This document shows positions 7,779-15,888 of a stretch of 42,420 nt of DNA, piece after piece (positions within the stretch are counted from its first letter, which is position 1; the number at the start of each line of letters is the position of its first letter). This stretch comes from Actinomycetota bacterium (GTDB lineage Bacteria; Actinomycetota; Thermoleophilia; RBG-16-64-13), in NCBI GenBank assembly GCA_012514635.1, contig JAAYZX010000039.1:1-42420 (forward strand), in the 5' to 3' direction. Both the position numbers and the translations under genes were made by a program. The notes under the pieces were generated by a model. It was not told where the DNA came from. It worked only from the letters and a program-made list of their open reading frames with translations, and did no database searches.

Positions 7779-8966
7779 CTAGATCACCCCCTCTGAGCGC
7801 AAGACCCTTATTTCCTCTTTGGTATGGCCGAACTCGCCGAGCACCTCTTCCGTGTGTTCTCCTAGGAGCGGAGGGTGTCTTCGGTAGCTGACCGGGTTGT
7901 CGCTGAGTTTGATGGCGTTGCCCGCCATGCGTACTTCACCAAGTGTGGGGTGCGGCATGGTGACAAGCATCTCCCGCGCAAGGATCTGCGGGTCCGAGAA
8001 CACTTGGTCAATGCTCTGTATAGGGTCCGTCGGCACTTTGGCCTGGCTGAGGATTTGCAGCCACTCAGCTGTTGGCCGAGTGCGGAATTTCTCGGTAAGA
8101 GCGGCGACCAGAGCGTCGCGGTTCTGGATGCGCAGATCATTGGTGGCGTAGCGAGGATCTTCCGCGAGCAGTGGAGCGCCAATAGCATCACATAAGCGGG
8201 CAAACTGGTCGTTGTTGCCTACTGCCACGTTGAACCACCCGTCCATAGACCGGAAGGTCTGGTATGGCACGACGTTGGGGTTGGCATTGCCCCATCGTTG
8301 CGGCACCATGCCGCCCATCAGCCAGTTGCTTCCCTGATTCACCAGAGCTGAGACCTCTGCATCCAGCAACGATACGTCCACAAGTTGACCCCGCCCCGTG
8401 GCTTCGCGCACGCGCAACGCGCTGAAGACGCCGACTGCGGCATTGAGTGCGGCCAGCACATCGATGACGGGAAGACCCACTTTGGTGGGCGGCCCGTCGG
8501 GTTGTCCGGTGATGCTCATGTAGCCCCCGCGGCCCTGGATGGCAAAATCGTATCCCGGCTTGTTTTTGTCGGGCCCGGTGCGACCGTAGCCGCTTATAGA
8601 GCAGTAGATCAAGGCGGGATTCTCCCGACTCAAGTCCTCATATCCCAACCCGGCCCGCTCGAGGTCGCCGGTTTTGAAGTTCTCAATGATGACGTCTACC
8701 TCTCGTGCCATCCTCCGGAGTACTTGTTTGCCGGCCGGGCTCTTGAAGTTCAAAGACAGGGAGCGCTTGTTGCGATTCAACCCAAGGTAGTAGACGGACT
8801 CGGTACCTGCGTAAGGAGGGCCCCAGTGCCGTACCTCATCTCCGCTTCCGGGACGTTCCACCTTGATGATGTCTGCGCCGAGGTCGCCCAGGATCATGGC
8901 ACATGTAGGACCTGCAACTACTCGCGAAAGGTCGAGAACCTTTATGTCTTCCAGCACTCCCGGCAT
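7779..8966 (-). CDS. family III CoA-transferase (CaiB/BaiF type)
   Basis: This 395-residue family III acyl-CoA transferase moves CoA between carboxylic acids through an aspartyl-CoA anhydride. The N-terminal LEDIKVLDLSRVVAGP, ILGDLGADIIKVE and NRNKRSLSLN blocks are standard. The catalytic Asp is D140 in GYDFAIQGRGG. I chose the ATG at 8964-8966, where homology begins and GAGG lies upstream; a longer open frame adds about 53 unrelated residues. It is the first gene of the acyl-CoA block and probably activates the substrate of the following dehydrogenase. It could equally serve another acid (formyl-CoA, succinyl-CoA or carnitine type). Confidence 0.92.
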   Translation of the reverse strand: MPGVLEDIKVLDLSRVVAGPTCAMILGDLGADIIKVERPGSGDEVRHWGPPYAGTESVYYLGLNRNKRSLSLNFKSPAGKQVLRRMAREVDVIIENFKTGDLERAGLGYEDLSRENPALIYCSISGYGRTGPDKNKPGYDFAIQGRGGYMSITGQPDGPPTKVGLPVIDVLAALNAAVGVFSALRVREATGRGQLVDVSLLDAEVSALVNQGSNWLMGGMVPQRWGNANPNVVPYQTFRSMDGWFNVAVGNNDQFARLCDAIGAPLLAEDPRYATNDLRIQNRDALVAALTEKFRTRPTAEWLQILSQAKVPTDPIQSIDQVFSDPQILAREMLVTMPHPTLGEVRMAGNAIKLSDNPVSYRRHPPLLGEHTEEVLGEFGHTKEEIRVLRSEGVI

Positions 8967-9066
8967 GTCCAGAGCCTCAGCCGTGATGGGCGAACTGACA
9001 AGCCGTGCCGCCGGCTGCACCGATGGCGTGACGTGTCGTGCGCTGGGGGACCCATAGCTGTAGAAT

Positions 9067-9091
9067 GAACGGTAGGGTGAACTGACCGTTC
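9067..9091. promoter_or_regulatory. operator-like inverted repeat upstream of the CoA-transferase
   Basis: GAACGGT (9067-9073) and ACCGTTC (9085-9091) are perfect inverted half-sites separated by 11 bases, about 100 bases upstream of the transferase start. The geometry suits a dimeric helix-turn-helix protein. The FadR-type regulator encoded at 10781 is a natural candidate, but this is inference. Confidence 0.35.
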
Positions 9092-9147
9092 TCAAGCTAC
9101 GTGTGCAGCCATCCCATAATCTCACTGCACAAAGGCGAAATCAAGGC

Positions 9148-9489
9148 TCACGGAGCCTGTGTTTCGATAACGATAGGTGATTGGTCTACGGCCTCGAAGA
9201 CACGTCGTAAGGCGAAGATGAGCGCTCCCTGGGAATGCCCGCGATATCGCCGGCGTACAAGCGATTCCATTTCCTGCCTCTCGGTGATCACGGAGCGGCC
9301 GCACAGCAATCTGGCAAGGTAGTCACGGGCCAGTTCCGTAAGCAGTGTGGAGGAGACACCGACGATCATTCCGGTCTCATCTACTTCGAGCACCACACCC
9401 ACACGAGCGTTCACCGGCTGGTGCGATACGTCGTGCGGGAGGCGTGCGTAACCGGAGAAGAGATATGTATTGATGCAAACCGACTCCAT
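9148..9489 (-). CDS. DUF3870 domain protein
   Basis: This 113-residue protein is recognised as DUF3870: an N-terminal YLFSGYARLP strand, GVVLEVDETGMIV, a TLLTELARDYLARLL helix, then VRRRYRGHSQGALIFALR. The function of this family is unknown; members often sit near amidohydrolase, CoA or hydantoinase genes. There is no signal peptide or membrane segment. The ATG at 9487-9489 has no Shine-Dalgarno sequence. A TACAAT box lies 10 bases upstream, so the transcript may be leaderless. It is upstream of, and codirectional with, the CoA-transferase, with a 181-base gap. Confidence 0.8.
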   Translation of the reverse strand: MESVCINTYLFSGYARLPHDVSHQPVNARVGVVLEVDETGMIVGVSSTLLTELARDYLARLLCGRSVITERQEMESLVRRRYRGHSQGALIFALRRVFEAVDQSPIVIETQAP

Positions 9490-9499
9490 AGTAGCCAGT

Positions 9500-9505
9500 A
9501 TTGTA
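9500..9505 (-). promoter_or_regulatory. candidate -10 box giving a leaderless DUF3870 transcript
   Basis: TACAAT on the minus strand ends 10 bases before the ATG at 9489, so initiation would fall within about 3 bases of the start codon. No good -35 is seen. The absence of a ribosome site at this gene supports leaderless translation. Confidence 0.35.
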
Positions 9506-9564
9506 GCATCAGAACGCGTCTGCTCGGTCTCGTAGATTGTTGTCTTGGTAGATGCCGAGGTGAC

Positions 9565-9598
9565 GGGTCTGGCTACGCCTTGGGTCTGGCTACGCCTT
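9565..9598. repeat. 17-bp perfect tandem duplication
   Basis: The unit GGGTCTGGCTACGCCTT occurs twice head to tail (9565-9581 and 9582-9598) in the 218-base gap between the DUF3870 gene and ychF. An 8-bp hairpin (9667-9674 with 9681-9688) follows closer to ychF. No gene is seen in this gap. Confidence 0.85.
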
Positions 9599-9707
9599 AT
9601 GTCTGCTGTGAGATGTGGACAGTGGTAAGACCATAGCGTATCATGCAGTTGGCCAAAACGAGCGCCCCGGGACGAGACGCCGTCCCGGCTACCCGGAGGT
9701 TCTCTAG

Positions 9708-10772
9708 TTGTCTTTATCCGTGGGCATTGTAGGCCTGCCGAATGTGGGCAAGTCGACTCTCTTTCGTGCCCTCACCCGCCAACAGGTTGCCGCTTCCAAC
9801 TACCCGTTCTGCACCATCGACCCCAATGTGGGAGTCGTCCCCGTACCGGATTCTCGACTGGACCGAATCAACGAGATTGTGAGACCTGAGCGATTGGTCC
9901 CCGCGGTGGTTGAGTTTGTGGACATCGCGGGCTTGGTGAAGGGAGCTAGTCGTGGTGAAGGGTTGGGCAACCAGTTTCTGGCGCACATCCGGGAGTGCGA
10001 CGCCATCTGTGAGGTGCTTCGTGCGTTTGGTGATCCTGATGTGGCCCATGTGGAGGGCCGGATTGACCCTGTCTCCGATGCGGATACCGTGCTGACAGAG
10101 CTCATTCTGGCAGACATGGCTACCGTAGAGAAAGCTTTGGGGCGCGCACGCAAAGAAGCTCAGGGTTCAAAAGAAATGCGCCCGTTCCTGGAAGCCCTGG
10201 AGTTGGTGGATGTCACCCTGGCGGAGGGTCGTCCGGTGCGGGAGGCGGGTTTGGACGCGCAACAGCTGTCCTTGGTGCGTGGACTTCATCTGCTGACACA
10301 GAAACCTCTCATCTACGTGCTCAACGTGGACGAGGAGCCCGTGGGCGTGACCGTGAATTTAGTCCCCGGTGTGGAAACTGTACCCATATGCGCCAAGCTC
10401 GAGGCGGAACTTGCCGATTTGGAGGAGTCGGATAGAGAAGAGTTTCTTCAGGAGCTCGGGATCGGTGCGTCCGGCTTGGATCGGCTGGTGAAGTCTTGCT
10501 ATCGGTTGCTTGGTCTTATCACGTTCTTTACCGCCCAAAGCAATGAGGCTCGCGCCTGGACGGTACGTGAAGGTACTAAAGCACCCCAGGCCGCAGGGAC
10601 TATTCATTCTGATTTCGAGCGCGGCTTCATCAAGGCTGAAGTAGTGGATTTTGAGACGTTGGACATCTTGGGCTCGGACCAAGCGGTGAAGGCGGCCGGG
10701 CGCATGAGGATCGAGGGCAAGGAGTATGTTGTTCGAGACGGTGACGTGATTCATTTCCGCTTCAATGTATAG
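9708..10772 (+). CDS. ychF: YchF/OLA1-family P-loop ATPase/GTPase
   Basis: This is the universally conserved ribosome-associated TRAFAC-class NTPase (354 residues). The P-loop GLPNVGKST is at residues 9-17, with switch elements NYPFCTIDPNVG and DIAGLVKGAS. In place of NKxD it has NVDE, the change that makes YchF prefer ATP. The C-terminal TGS domain runs through TIHSDFERGFIKAEVV. The start is TTG at 9708-9710 with GGAGG 8 bases upstream. It is followed 8 bases later by the FadR-HAD gene and is probably cotranscribed with it. Confidence 0.96.
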   Translation: MSLSVGIVGLPNVGKSTLFRALTRQQVAASNYPFCTIDPNVGVVPVPDSRLDRINEIVRPERLVPAVVEFVDIAGLVKGASRGEGLGNQFLAHIRECDAICEVLRAFGDPDVAHVEGRIDPVSDADTVLTELILADMATVEKALGRARKEAQGSKEMRPFLEALELVDVTLAEGRPVREAGLDAQQLSLVRGLHLLTQKPLIYVLNVDEEPVGVTVNLVPGVETVPICAKLEAELADLEESDREEFLQELGIGASGLDRLVKSCYRLLGLITFFTAQSNEARAWTVREGTKAPQAAGTIHSDFERGFIKAEVVDFETLDILGSDQAVKAAGRMRIEGKEYVVRDGDVIHFRFNV

Positions 10773-10780
10773 GGGGTTGT

Positions 10781-12355
10781 GTGGGCCGGGCCAGTGACCA
10801 CAAAGACGAGAAGTTCAAAATCAAGCCGGTTACCACCGAGACCGTCTCGAGCCAAGTAGCGCGTCAGTTAAAGAAGCTGCTGACGTCGGGAGAGGTTTCG
10901 CCCGGTGAACGCATACCATCTGAACGTGAGCTGGCGACCCGTTTTGGAGTAGGTCGCCCGGCGGTGCGCGAGGCACTGCGCGAGCTCAAAGCGCAGGGAT
11001 TGCTTATCAGCGGCCGAGGACCGCGCGGCACGATCGTGGCGGCTGTTCCCGGGGGAGAAGTGGGTGCCACATTGCGCAATCTGGCGGGCAGTGGTGCGGA
11101 GCGGCTGGTGGAGTTGATGGAACTGCGGGTGGCGGTGGAAGTACAGGCTGCCGGGTTGGCGGCTCGGCGCGCGACCCTCGATGAGATAAGGCGTATGGCG
11201 CGTATCCAGGTGGACCTTCGGGAGTCGGACCACGCTGAAAGTGACGTGGCGTTCCATCGTCTGGTTGCTGAGTCTGCTCACAACGTCCTTCTGAAAAGAC
11301 TGGCCATGGAGCTTGTTGGACTGCTTCACGAACATATGCCGCGCATTCTCGATGTTCTTTATACACAGCCGGGAGGTGCGGGAGCTGTACAGCGGCAGCA
11401 CGATGTGGTGTTGGAAGCCATACGACGTGGCGATGAATCGAGCGCCCGTCGCGCGATGCGTCAACACCTGGACTATGTGACGATCGGCCTTGCGCAGCTG
11501 GCCGGTTCTATTCCGCCAATCAGGTTGGTCATCGCCGATCTTGATGGCACCTTGTTGGCTGGGCCGCGGCATCTTTCGAGGCGTACCCGGAATGTGGTGG
11601 CCACCGTGAGGGAGGCGGGTGCGGAGGTGGTTCTGGCCTCGGCCCGCGCGCCGAGGCTGATGCGCCTGTATCACGAGGAGCTGCAGCTTTCGGCTCCGGT
11701 CATTGCATGCAACGGAGCTTTGCTCTGGGACATGCTGGCCAATGTTCCGATGAGTCGGATACCTCTCAGTCCCACTCTCGCGCGCGAGGCGGTGGCGGTG
11801 GCCAGGGAGGCGGGTGCCATCGCCAACGTGGAATGCGATGACGAATGGTTTGCCGACCGGATTACTGAGGCCGTCCTACATAACATCCAGCAGTATGGGA
11901 TCGCCCCGCCACATCAGGTGGGCGGAGTTGATGACGTCCTCACCGGCGACAGACCTATCGATAAGGTGTTCTTGGATATGCGGGAGTTGCCACCGGCAAC
12001 TCAGGAAACACTACGTACGGCGCTGAGTCGATCATTGGGAGCGCATGTCAATCTGAACGAGAGTGTGCGCGGCATGATAGATGTGACCTCTTTAGAGGCC
12101 AGCAAAGCGGCGATGGCTCAGCAACTGGCACGCATGCTCGGTGTACCGGCGGAGCAGGTTCTGGCCATAGGAGATGGCGACAACGATGTGGCGCTGTTGC
12201 GCTGGGCAGGCGTCGGTGTTGCTATGGGCAACGCCTCTCCAGCCGCCAAGGGGGCCGCCGATGCCGTCACCTCCTCCGATCTGCGCGATGGGGCGGCTGA
12301 AGCCATGCAGCGTTGGGTGCTGGAGCGTCCGGCCAACCGTCTCGAGCAGCATTAG
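10781..12355 (+). CDS. FadR/GntR-type regulator fused to a HAD (Cof-type) phosphatase
   Basis: One uninterrupted frame of 524 residues joins two families. Residues about 20-88 are a GntR winged helix-turn-helix (IPSERELATRFGVGRPAVREAL). Residues about 100-240 are the all-helical FCD effector domain of FadR-like regulators, with candidate metal ligands D155, H159, H207 and H229. Residues about 246-515 are a class IIB HAD hydrolase with all motifs: DLDGT (nucleophile D253, acid D255), S287, K442 and GDGDND at 464-469. GntR members normally end after the FCD. A sensor domain gating DNA binding, fused to a sugar-phosphate-type phosphatase, suggests a regulator that also removes its own effector or a related metabolite. 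The start is GTG, 8 bases after the ychF stop. The domain calls are firm; the combined role is inference. Confidence 0.9.
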   Translation: MGRASDHKDEKFKIKPVTTETVSSQVARQLKKLLTSGEVSPGERIPSERELATRFGVGRPAVREALRELKAQGLLISGRGPRGTIVAAVPGGEVGATLRNLAGSGAERLVELMELRVAVEVQAAGLAARRATLDEIRRMARIQVDLRESDHAESDVAFHRLVAESAHNVLLKRLAMELVGLLHEHMPRILDVLYTQPGGAGAVQRQHDVVLEAIRRGDESSARRAMRQHLDYVTIGLAQLAGSIPPIRLVIADLDGTLLAGPRHLSRRTRNVVATVREAGAEVVLASARAPRLMRLYHEELQLSAPVIACNGALLWDMLANVPMSRIPLSPTLAREAVAVAREAGAIANVECDDEWFADRITEAVLHNIQQYGIAPPHQVGGVDDVLTGDRPIDKVFLDMRELPPATQETLRTALSRSLGAHVNLNESVRGMIDVTSLEASKAAMAQQLARMLGVPAEQVLAIGDGDNDVALLRWAGVGVAMGNASPAAKGAADAVTSSDLRDGAAEAMQRWVLERPANRLEQH

Positions 12356-12370
12356 CAACCAGGGGTGGGG

Positions 12371-14827
12371 GTGAACCGGCGGCGCCTCGGTCTTGTGGAT
12401 AAGCTGTGGCGGGCGGCGGCCGCGGCCGCCGCCGACCGCGGCCGCCGCAGCCTTCCTCGCACCGACGGATCTTATATTGTGCGGGGGATCACGGCGCCGG
12501 TGGAGATTATCTGGGATAGGTGGGGCATTCCGCACATCTATGCCGGTTGTTTCGAAGACCTGATGTTTGCTCAGGGCTTCGTACATGCTCAGGACCGGCT
12601 CTGGCAGATGGACTTTCTGAGGCGTTTGGTGGCGGGTCGCTTGTCGGAGGTCTTTGGGCCGGTAACCGTGTCGCTCGATCGGTGGGTACGAATTGTAGGC
12701 CTTCGAGAGGCTGCAGAACGGCAGGAGCTGGAACTCGACGAGGGCTCTCTTTCCTATCTGCGCGCATACGCCGCCGGTGTCGATGCTTGGGTAGAGACCT
12801 CCGGCAGCCTGCCTTTGGAGTTCAGGTTGCTTCGTTACCAACCGCAGTCGTGGACTGTGGCGGACGGCTTGGGTTCAATCAAGCTCCTGGCGTGGCTTCT
12901 CTCCAGCAACTGGGAGGTTGAGTTGTTACGTGAGCAGCTGGTCCGGCGCCTGGGAGACGTAGCTGCAGAGTTGGAGCCGAGGGCGGCAGAGGACACCTGC
13001 ATCGTTGCCTTACCGGGCTCTCGTGCCGCCCTAGAACGTGCCCGCAAAGCGCGGAGGTTCCTTGGGCCTGGAGTCGCACAGGGTGTGGGGAGCAATAGCT
13101 GGGTGGTAGCGGGGCGGTATACGGTGGGCGGAGCTCCGCTTCTGGCCAACGATATGCACCTCAGCCTGTTGCTCCCGGCGATCTGGTACCAAGTGCACCT
13201 GGTTGCGCCGGATATTGATGCGGTGGGCGTCAGCCTTCCAGGTTTGCCGTGTCTGGTGTCAGGTTTTAACGGTCGCGTGGCCTGGGGCATTACGGCCGGC
13301 ATGGTGGACGTGCAGGATCTCTACCGCGAACGTATCCGGAGCCGGATGGTCGAGGGCAAGAAGCGGGTGGAATGGTTGCATCGAGGAGAATGGCTCCCGG
13401 CACGAGTTCGTCGTGAAGAGATTCGAGTCCGTGGGCTCCCGTGGCGTGTGGTGCAGGAGGTTGTACATACCGGGCATGGCCCCGTCATCAATTTGTTGGC
13501 TCCGCGCGAGATGGGGGAGCCGTTCATGGCTTTACGATGGACGGGAAGTGAAACTGACAACGTAACTAGACTGATGCGTCGGTTGTTGTTGGTTGGTTCC
13601 GCGGAGGAGTTCCGGGAGACGCTGCGGGATTGGGCTGTACCGGCTGTCAACATGGTCTATGCGGATATCAAAGGTTCCATTGGTTACCGGCTGGCAGGAC
13701 GCATTCCGCGCAGGGCTCCAGGTAGAGGGCGCGTGCCGTGCGTGGGCTGGACCGGCACCGACGAGTGGTGTGGGTTCATACCTTTTGAGGAGCTGCCTGC
13801 GGAGGACGACCCTGAAAGTGGTTATATAGTTACGGCCAACAACCGTGTGGCTTCCACCGATTACCCCTACTATTTGGGAAATGAGTATGCCACGGACGAT
13901 CGGGCACAACGCATCGAAGAACTCCTTCTCGCCGCAGTGGGAGCAGGTCGTCCGCTGGACAAAGAGACCATGCGTGCAATACAGCTCGACCAGGTTTCAC
14001 TCACCGGTAGGGAGGTGGCCGGTCATTTCGCTCGTTTGACCGGGTCGGCACATCTGCAGAGAGGCGGTCGTCTGGTGGCAGGCTTGGCCTCTATTCTTGC
14101 CGAATGGGATGGCTCTATGAGCGCGGATAGTACTGCGGCGGCACTGTCGGAGACGTTTGTGCAGGTTTCGTTGGCGCTTATGCTGCGGAGGAGGCTCGGT
14201 CGGCTGCTGCCGCGCTACTCGGGGCAAGGACCCACTCCACTGCTGGCGGAGTGGAGCGTTTTTGGCGAGCGTGCTCGCGAGTGGTTGATGCGCTGCCTAC
14301 GAGAGACTTCATCGCCGTGGTTTGGCGTGGGTGGAGAAAATAACCGCGACCGCTTTCTTGTGCGGGCGCTGATTGTCACCGCAGCTCGGCTTTCGCTGCA
14401 GCTGGGGCCGGATCCGCGTGGCTGGACTTGGGGCAGGTTGCACACTATGTATTTCAGTCACGCACTGGGAGCTTTGCCGGGGGTCAACCGTCTCCTGGGT
14501 CGGGGTCCATATCCCGTTGGTGGTGACGAGCACACTGTGTGGGCGGTCTCCAGTCGAGGCGGCGGTCACATCCAGGGCCGTGTAGGGCCTCCCTTTCGTT
14601 TTGTCTGTGACTTGGCTTGTGGGGGGAAGGCTTGGGGCATTCTGGCTCCCGGCCAATCCGGGTGGCCGGGCAGCCCTCATTTTGACGATGGGGTCGTTGG
14701 GTGGTTTGCGGGAAGACTGCGTCCCCTCGTCCGGGAGCGTCGTGATGTGCAGCGTCATGAAGAGAGCCGCATGGAGCTGCTGCCCACGTCTCCGTTGAGG
14801 GAAGGTGTCCGCGACCGTACTGCGTAA
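12371..14827 (+). CDS. penicillin acylase family (S45) Ntn hydrolase
   Basis: This roughly 818-residue proenzyme is cleaved autocatalytically into alpha and beta chains. The N-terminal region has WDRWGIPHIYA and AQGFVHAQDRLWQMDF, typical of the alpha chain. The beta chain would start at S241 in GVGSNSWVVAG, the N-terminal nucleophile, and the later VTANNRV segment supplies the conserved Asn. The family hydrolyses amides, including penicillins, acyl-homoserine lactones and N-acyl amino acids; which one is unknown here. No signal peptide is visible. Instead the N-terminus carries an Ala run and an RGRR stretch encoded by a GC palindrome, so it may stay cytoplasmic. I chose the GTG at 12371 for AGGGG spacing; a GTG at 12365 is possible. 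Confidence 0.9.
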   Translation: MNRRRLGLVDKLWRAAAAAAADRGRRSLPRTDGSYIVRGITAPVEIIWDRWGIPHIYAGCFEDLMFAQGFVHAQDRLWQMDFLRRLVAGRLSEVFGPVTVSLDRWVRIVGLREAAERQELELDEGSLSYLRAYAAGVDAWVETSGSLPLEFRLLRYQPQSWTVADGLGSIKLLAWLLSSNWEVELLREQLVRRLGDVAAELEPRAAEDTCIVALPGSRAALERARKARRFLGPGVAQGVGSNSWVVAGRYTVGGAPLLANDMHLSLLLPAIWYQVHLVAPDIDAVGVSLPGLPCLVSGFNGRVAWGITAGMVDVQDLYRERIRSRMVEGKKRVEWLHRGEWLPARVRREEIRVRGLPWRVVQEVVHTGHGPVINLLAPREMGEPFMALRWTGSETDNVTRLMRRLLLVGSAEEFRETLRDWAVPAVNMVYADIKGSIGYRLAGRIPRRAPGRGRVPCVGWTGTDEWCGFIPFEELPAEDDPESGYIVTANNRVASTDYPYYLGNEYATDDRAQRIEELLLAAVGAGRPLDKETMRAIQLDQVSLTGREVAGHFARLTGSAHLQRGGRLVAGLASILAEWDGSMSADSTAAALSETFVQVSLALMLRRRLGRLLPRYSGQGPTPLLAEWSVFGERAREWLMRCLRETSSPWFGVGGENNRDRFLVRALIVTAARLSLQLGPDPRGWTWGRLHTMYFSHALGALPGVNRLLGRGPYPVGGDEHTVWAVSSRGGGHIQGRVGPPFRFVCDLACGGKAWGILAPGQSGWPGSPHFDDGVVGWFAGRLRPLVRERRDVQRHEESRMELLPTSPLREGVRDRTA
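12412..12433. repeat. 22-bp perfect GC palindrome inside the acylase N-terminus
   Basis: A perfect palindrome of only G and C, with a second near-copy of the right arm (CGGCCGCCG) to about 12448. It encodes a run of seven alanines and the following Arg/Gly stretch, in place of a normal signal peptide. Confidence 0.8.
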
Positions 14828-14976
14828 CGGACCCGGCACACGTCGATCGTCTCACACGCAAGAGGGTCCGCATTCGCGGGTGCGGGGGCTTGACTCTGAA
14901 GGGGTAGGTCGTCTCTCGAGGGGTATGAGAAGAAGAAAGTATTCTCGTTGGGTGCTAAACTACACAGGGCGGGTCA

Positions 14977-14995
14977 AACGGCGCATCGCGCCGTT
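14977..14995 (+). promoter_or_regulatory. leader hairpin upstream of the MoxR gene
   Basis: AACGGCGC and GCGCCGTT pair around an ATC loop, 46 bases before the MoxR ATG. A flanking GGGCG/CGCCC pair could lengthen the stem. It lies in the 214-base gap after the acylase, which otherwise holds no gene or convincing promoter. It may be an attenuator or an end hairpin of the acylase message. Confidence 0.35.
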
Positions 14996-15041
14996 GCTCT
15001 CTCGCCCGCGACCAATCAGCTGCATCAGGAGTCCATCCGCC

Positions 15042-15887
15042 ATGACTGCTGCCCATGCCTATTCAGGCACTCATGACTACATAGCCTCCCCTGAGCTCAT
15101 GCAGACGGTCAACGTGGCCGTATCCTTAGCCCGTCCGCTTCTGATCAAAGGTGAACCTGGGACAGGCAAGACCATGCTGGCTCAGAGCATCGCAAAAGGC
15201 ATCAACCTAGACCTCATAGTGTGGAATATCAAGTCCACTACCAAGGCGCAAGACGGCCTTTATGTCTACGATACGGTCCAGCGTCTGTACGACAGCCAGT
15301 TCGGCGATCACGACGTCTCAAACATTGCGCAGTACATTAAGCTTGGCAAACTCGGAGAGGCCTTCTCGTGTGAAGAACGCGTGGTTCTTCTCATTGACGA
15401 GATAGACAAAGCAGATCTCGAGTTCCCCAATGATTTGTTGTGGGAGCTCGATCAGATGGAATTCTACATTCCGGAGACCAAGCAGACGGTCAAAGCGAGA
15501 CAGCGCCCCATTGTTATCATCACCAGCAATGCTGAGAAAGAGCTGCCCGACGCGTTCCTGCGGCGCTGCGTTTTCCACTACATTGAGTTTCCTCATGAAG
15601 AGATGATGAAGCAGATCGTGTTGGTTCACCAACCGCAGCTGCCGGAACGCCTCCTGGACCTGGCCACTGAAGCCTTCTACTGGCTGCGTGAAGTGCCTGG
15701 TCTTCAGAAGAAGCCTTCTACCAGCGAGCTGATTGATTGGGTCCAGGCGCTCGCTATGCATGGAGTGGATTCAGGTTCTGTGATCTCCCGCATGCCCTTC
15801 ATGGGGGTTCTGCTTAAGAAAGATACAGACGTGGAGACTGCAACCCGAGCCCTCAAAGGAAGGAAGGCGGGAGCAGGCAGGCGTTGA
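15042..15887 (+). CDS. MoxR-family AAA+ ATPase
   Basis: This 281-residue MoxR-type AAA+ ATPase is close to the CoxD kind. Walker A GEPGTGKT is at 37-44, Walker B VVLLIDEID at 114-122, sensor-1 region IVIITSNAEKELPDAF, then the Arg pair FLRRC. MoxR ATPases act as chaperones that activate or mature metal enzymes together with a VWA partner. The partner gene follows after one base. I chose the ATG at 15042 because AGGAG precedes it and homology begins there; a longer in-frame extension is unsupported. CoxD matures the copper-molybdenum site of CO dehydrogenase. The molybdenum hydroxylase at 37.7 kb is a possible but distant client. Confidence 0.92.
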   Translation: MTAAHAYSGTHDYIASPELMQTVNVAVSLARPLLIKGEPGTGKTMLAQSIAKGINLDLIVWNIKSTTKAQDGLYVYDTVQRLYDSQFGDHDVSNIAQYIKLGKLGEAFSCEERVVLLIDEIDKADLEFPNDLLWELDQMEFYIPETKQTVKARQRPIVIITSNAEKELPDAFLRRCVFHYIEFPHEEMMKQIVLVHQPQLPERLLDLATEAFYWLREVPGLQKKPSTSELIDWVQALAMHGVDSGSVISRMPFMGVLLKKDTDVETATRALKGRKAGAGRR

Positions 15888-15888
15888 T

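Noticed and set aside
14805-15041. N-terminal extension of the MoxR frame
   Set aside because: It is Arg-rich with no homology, crosses a leader hairpin, and the ATG at 15042 has a ribosome site.
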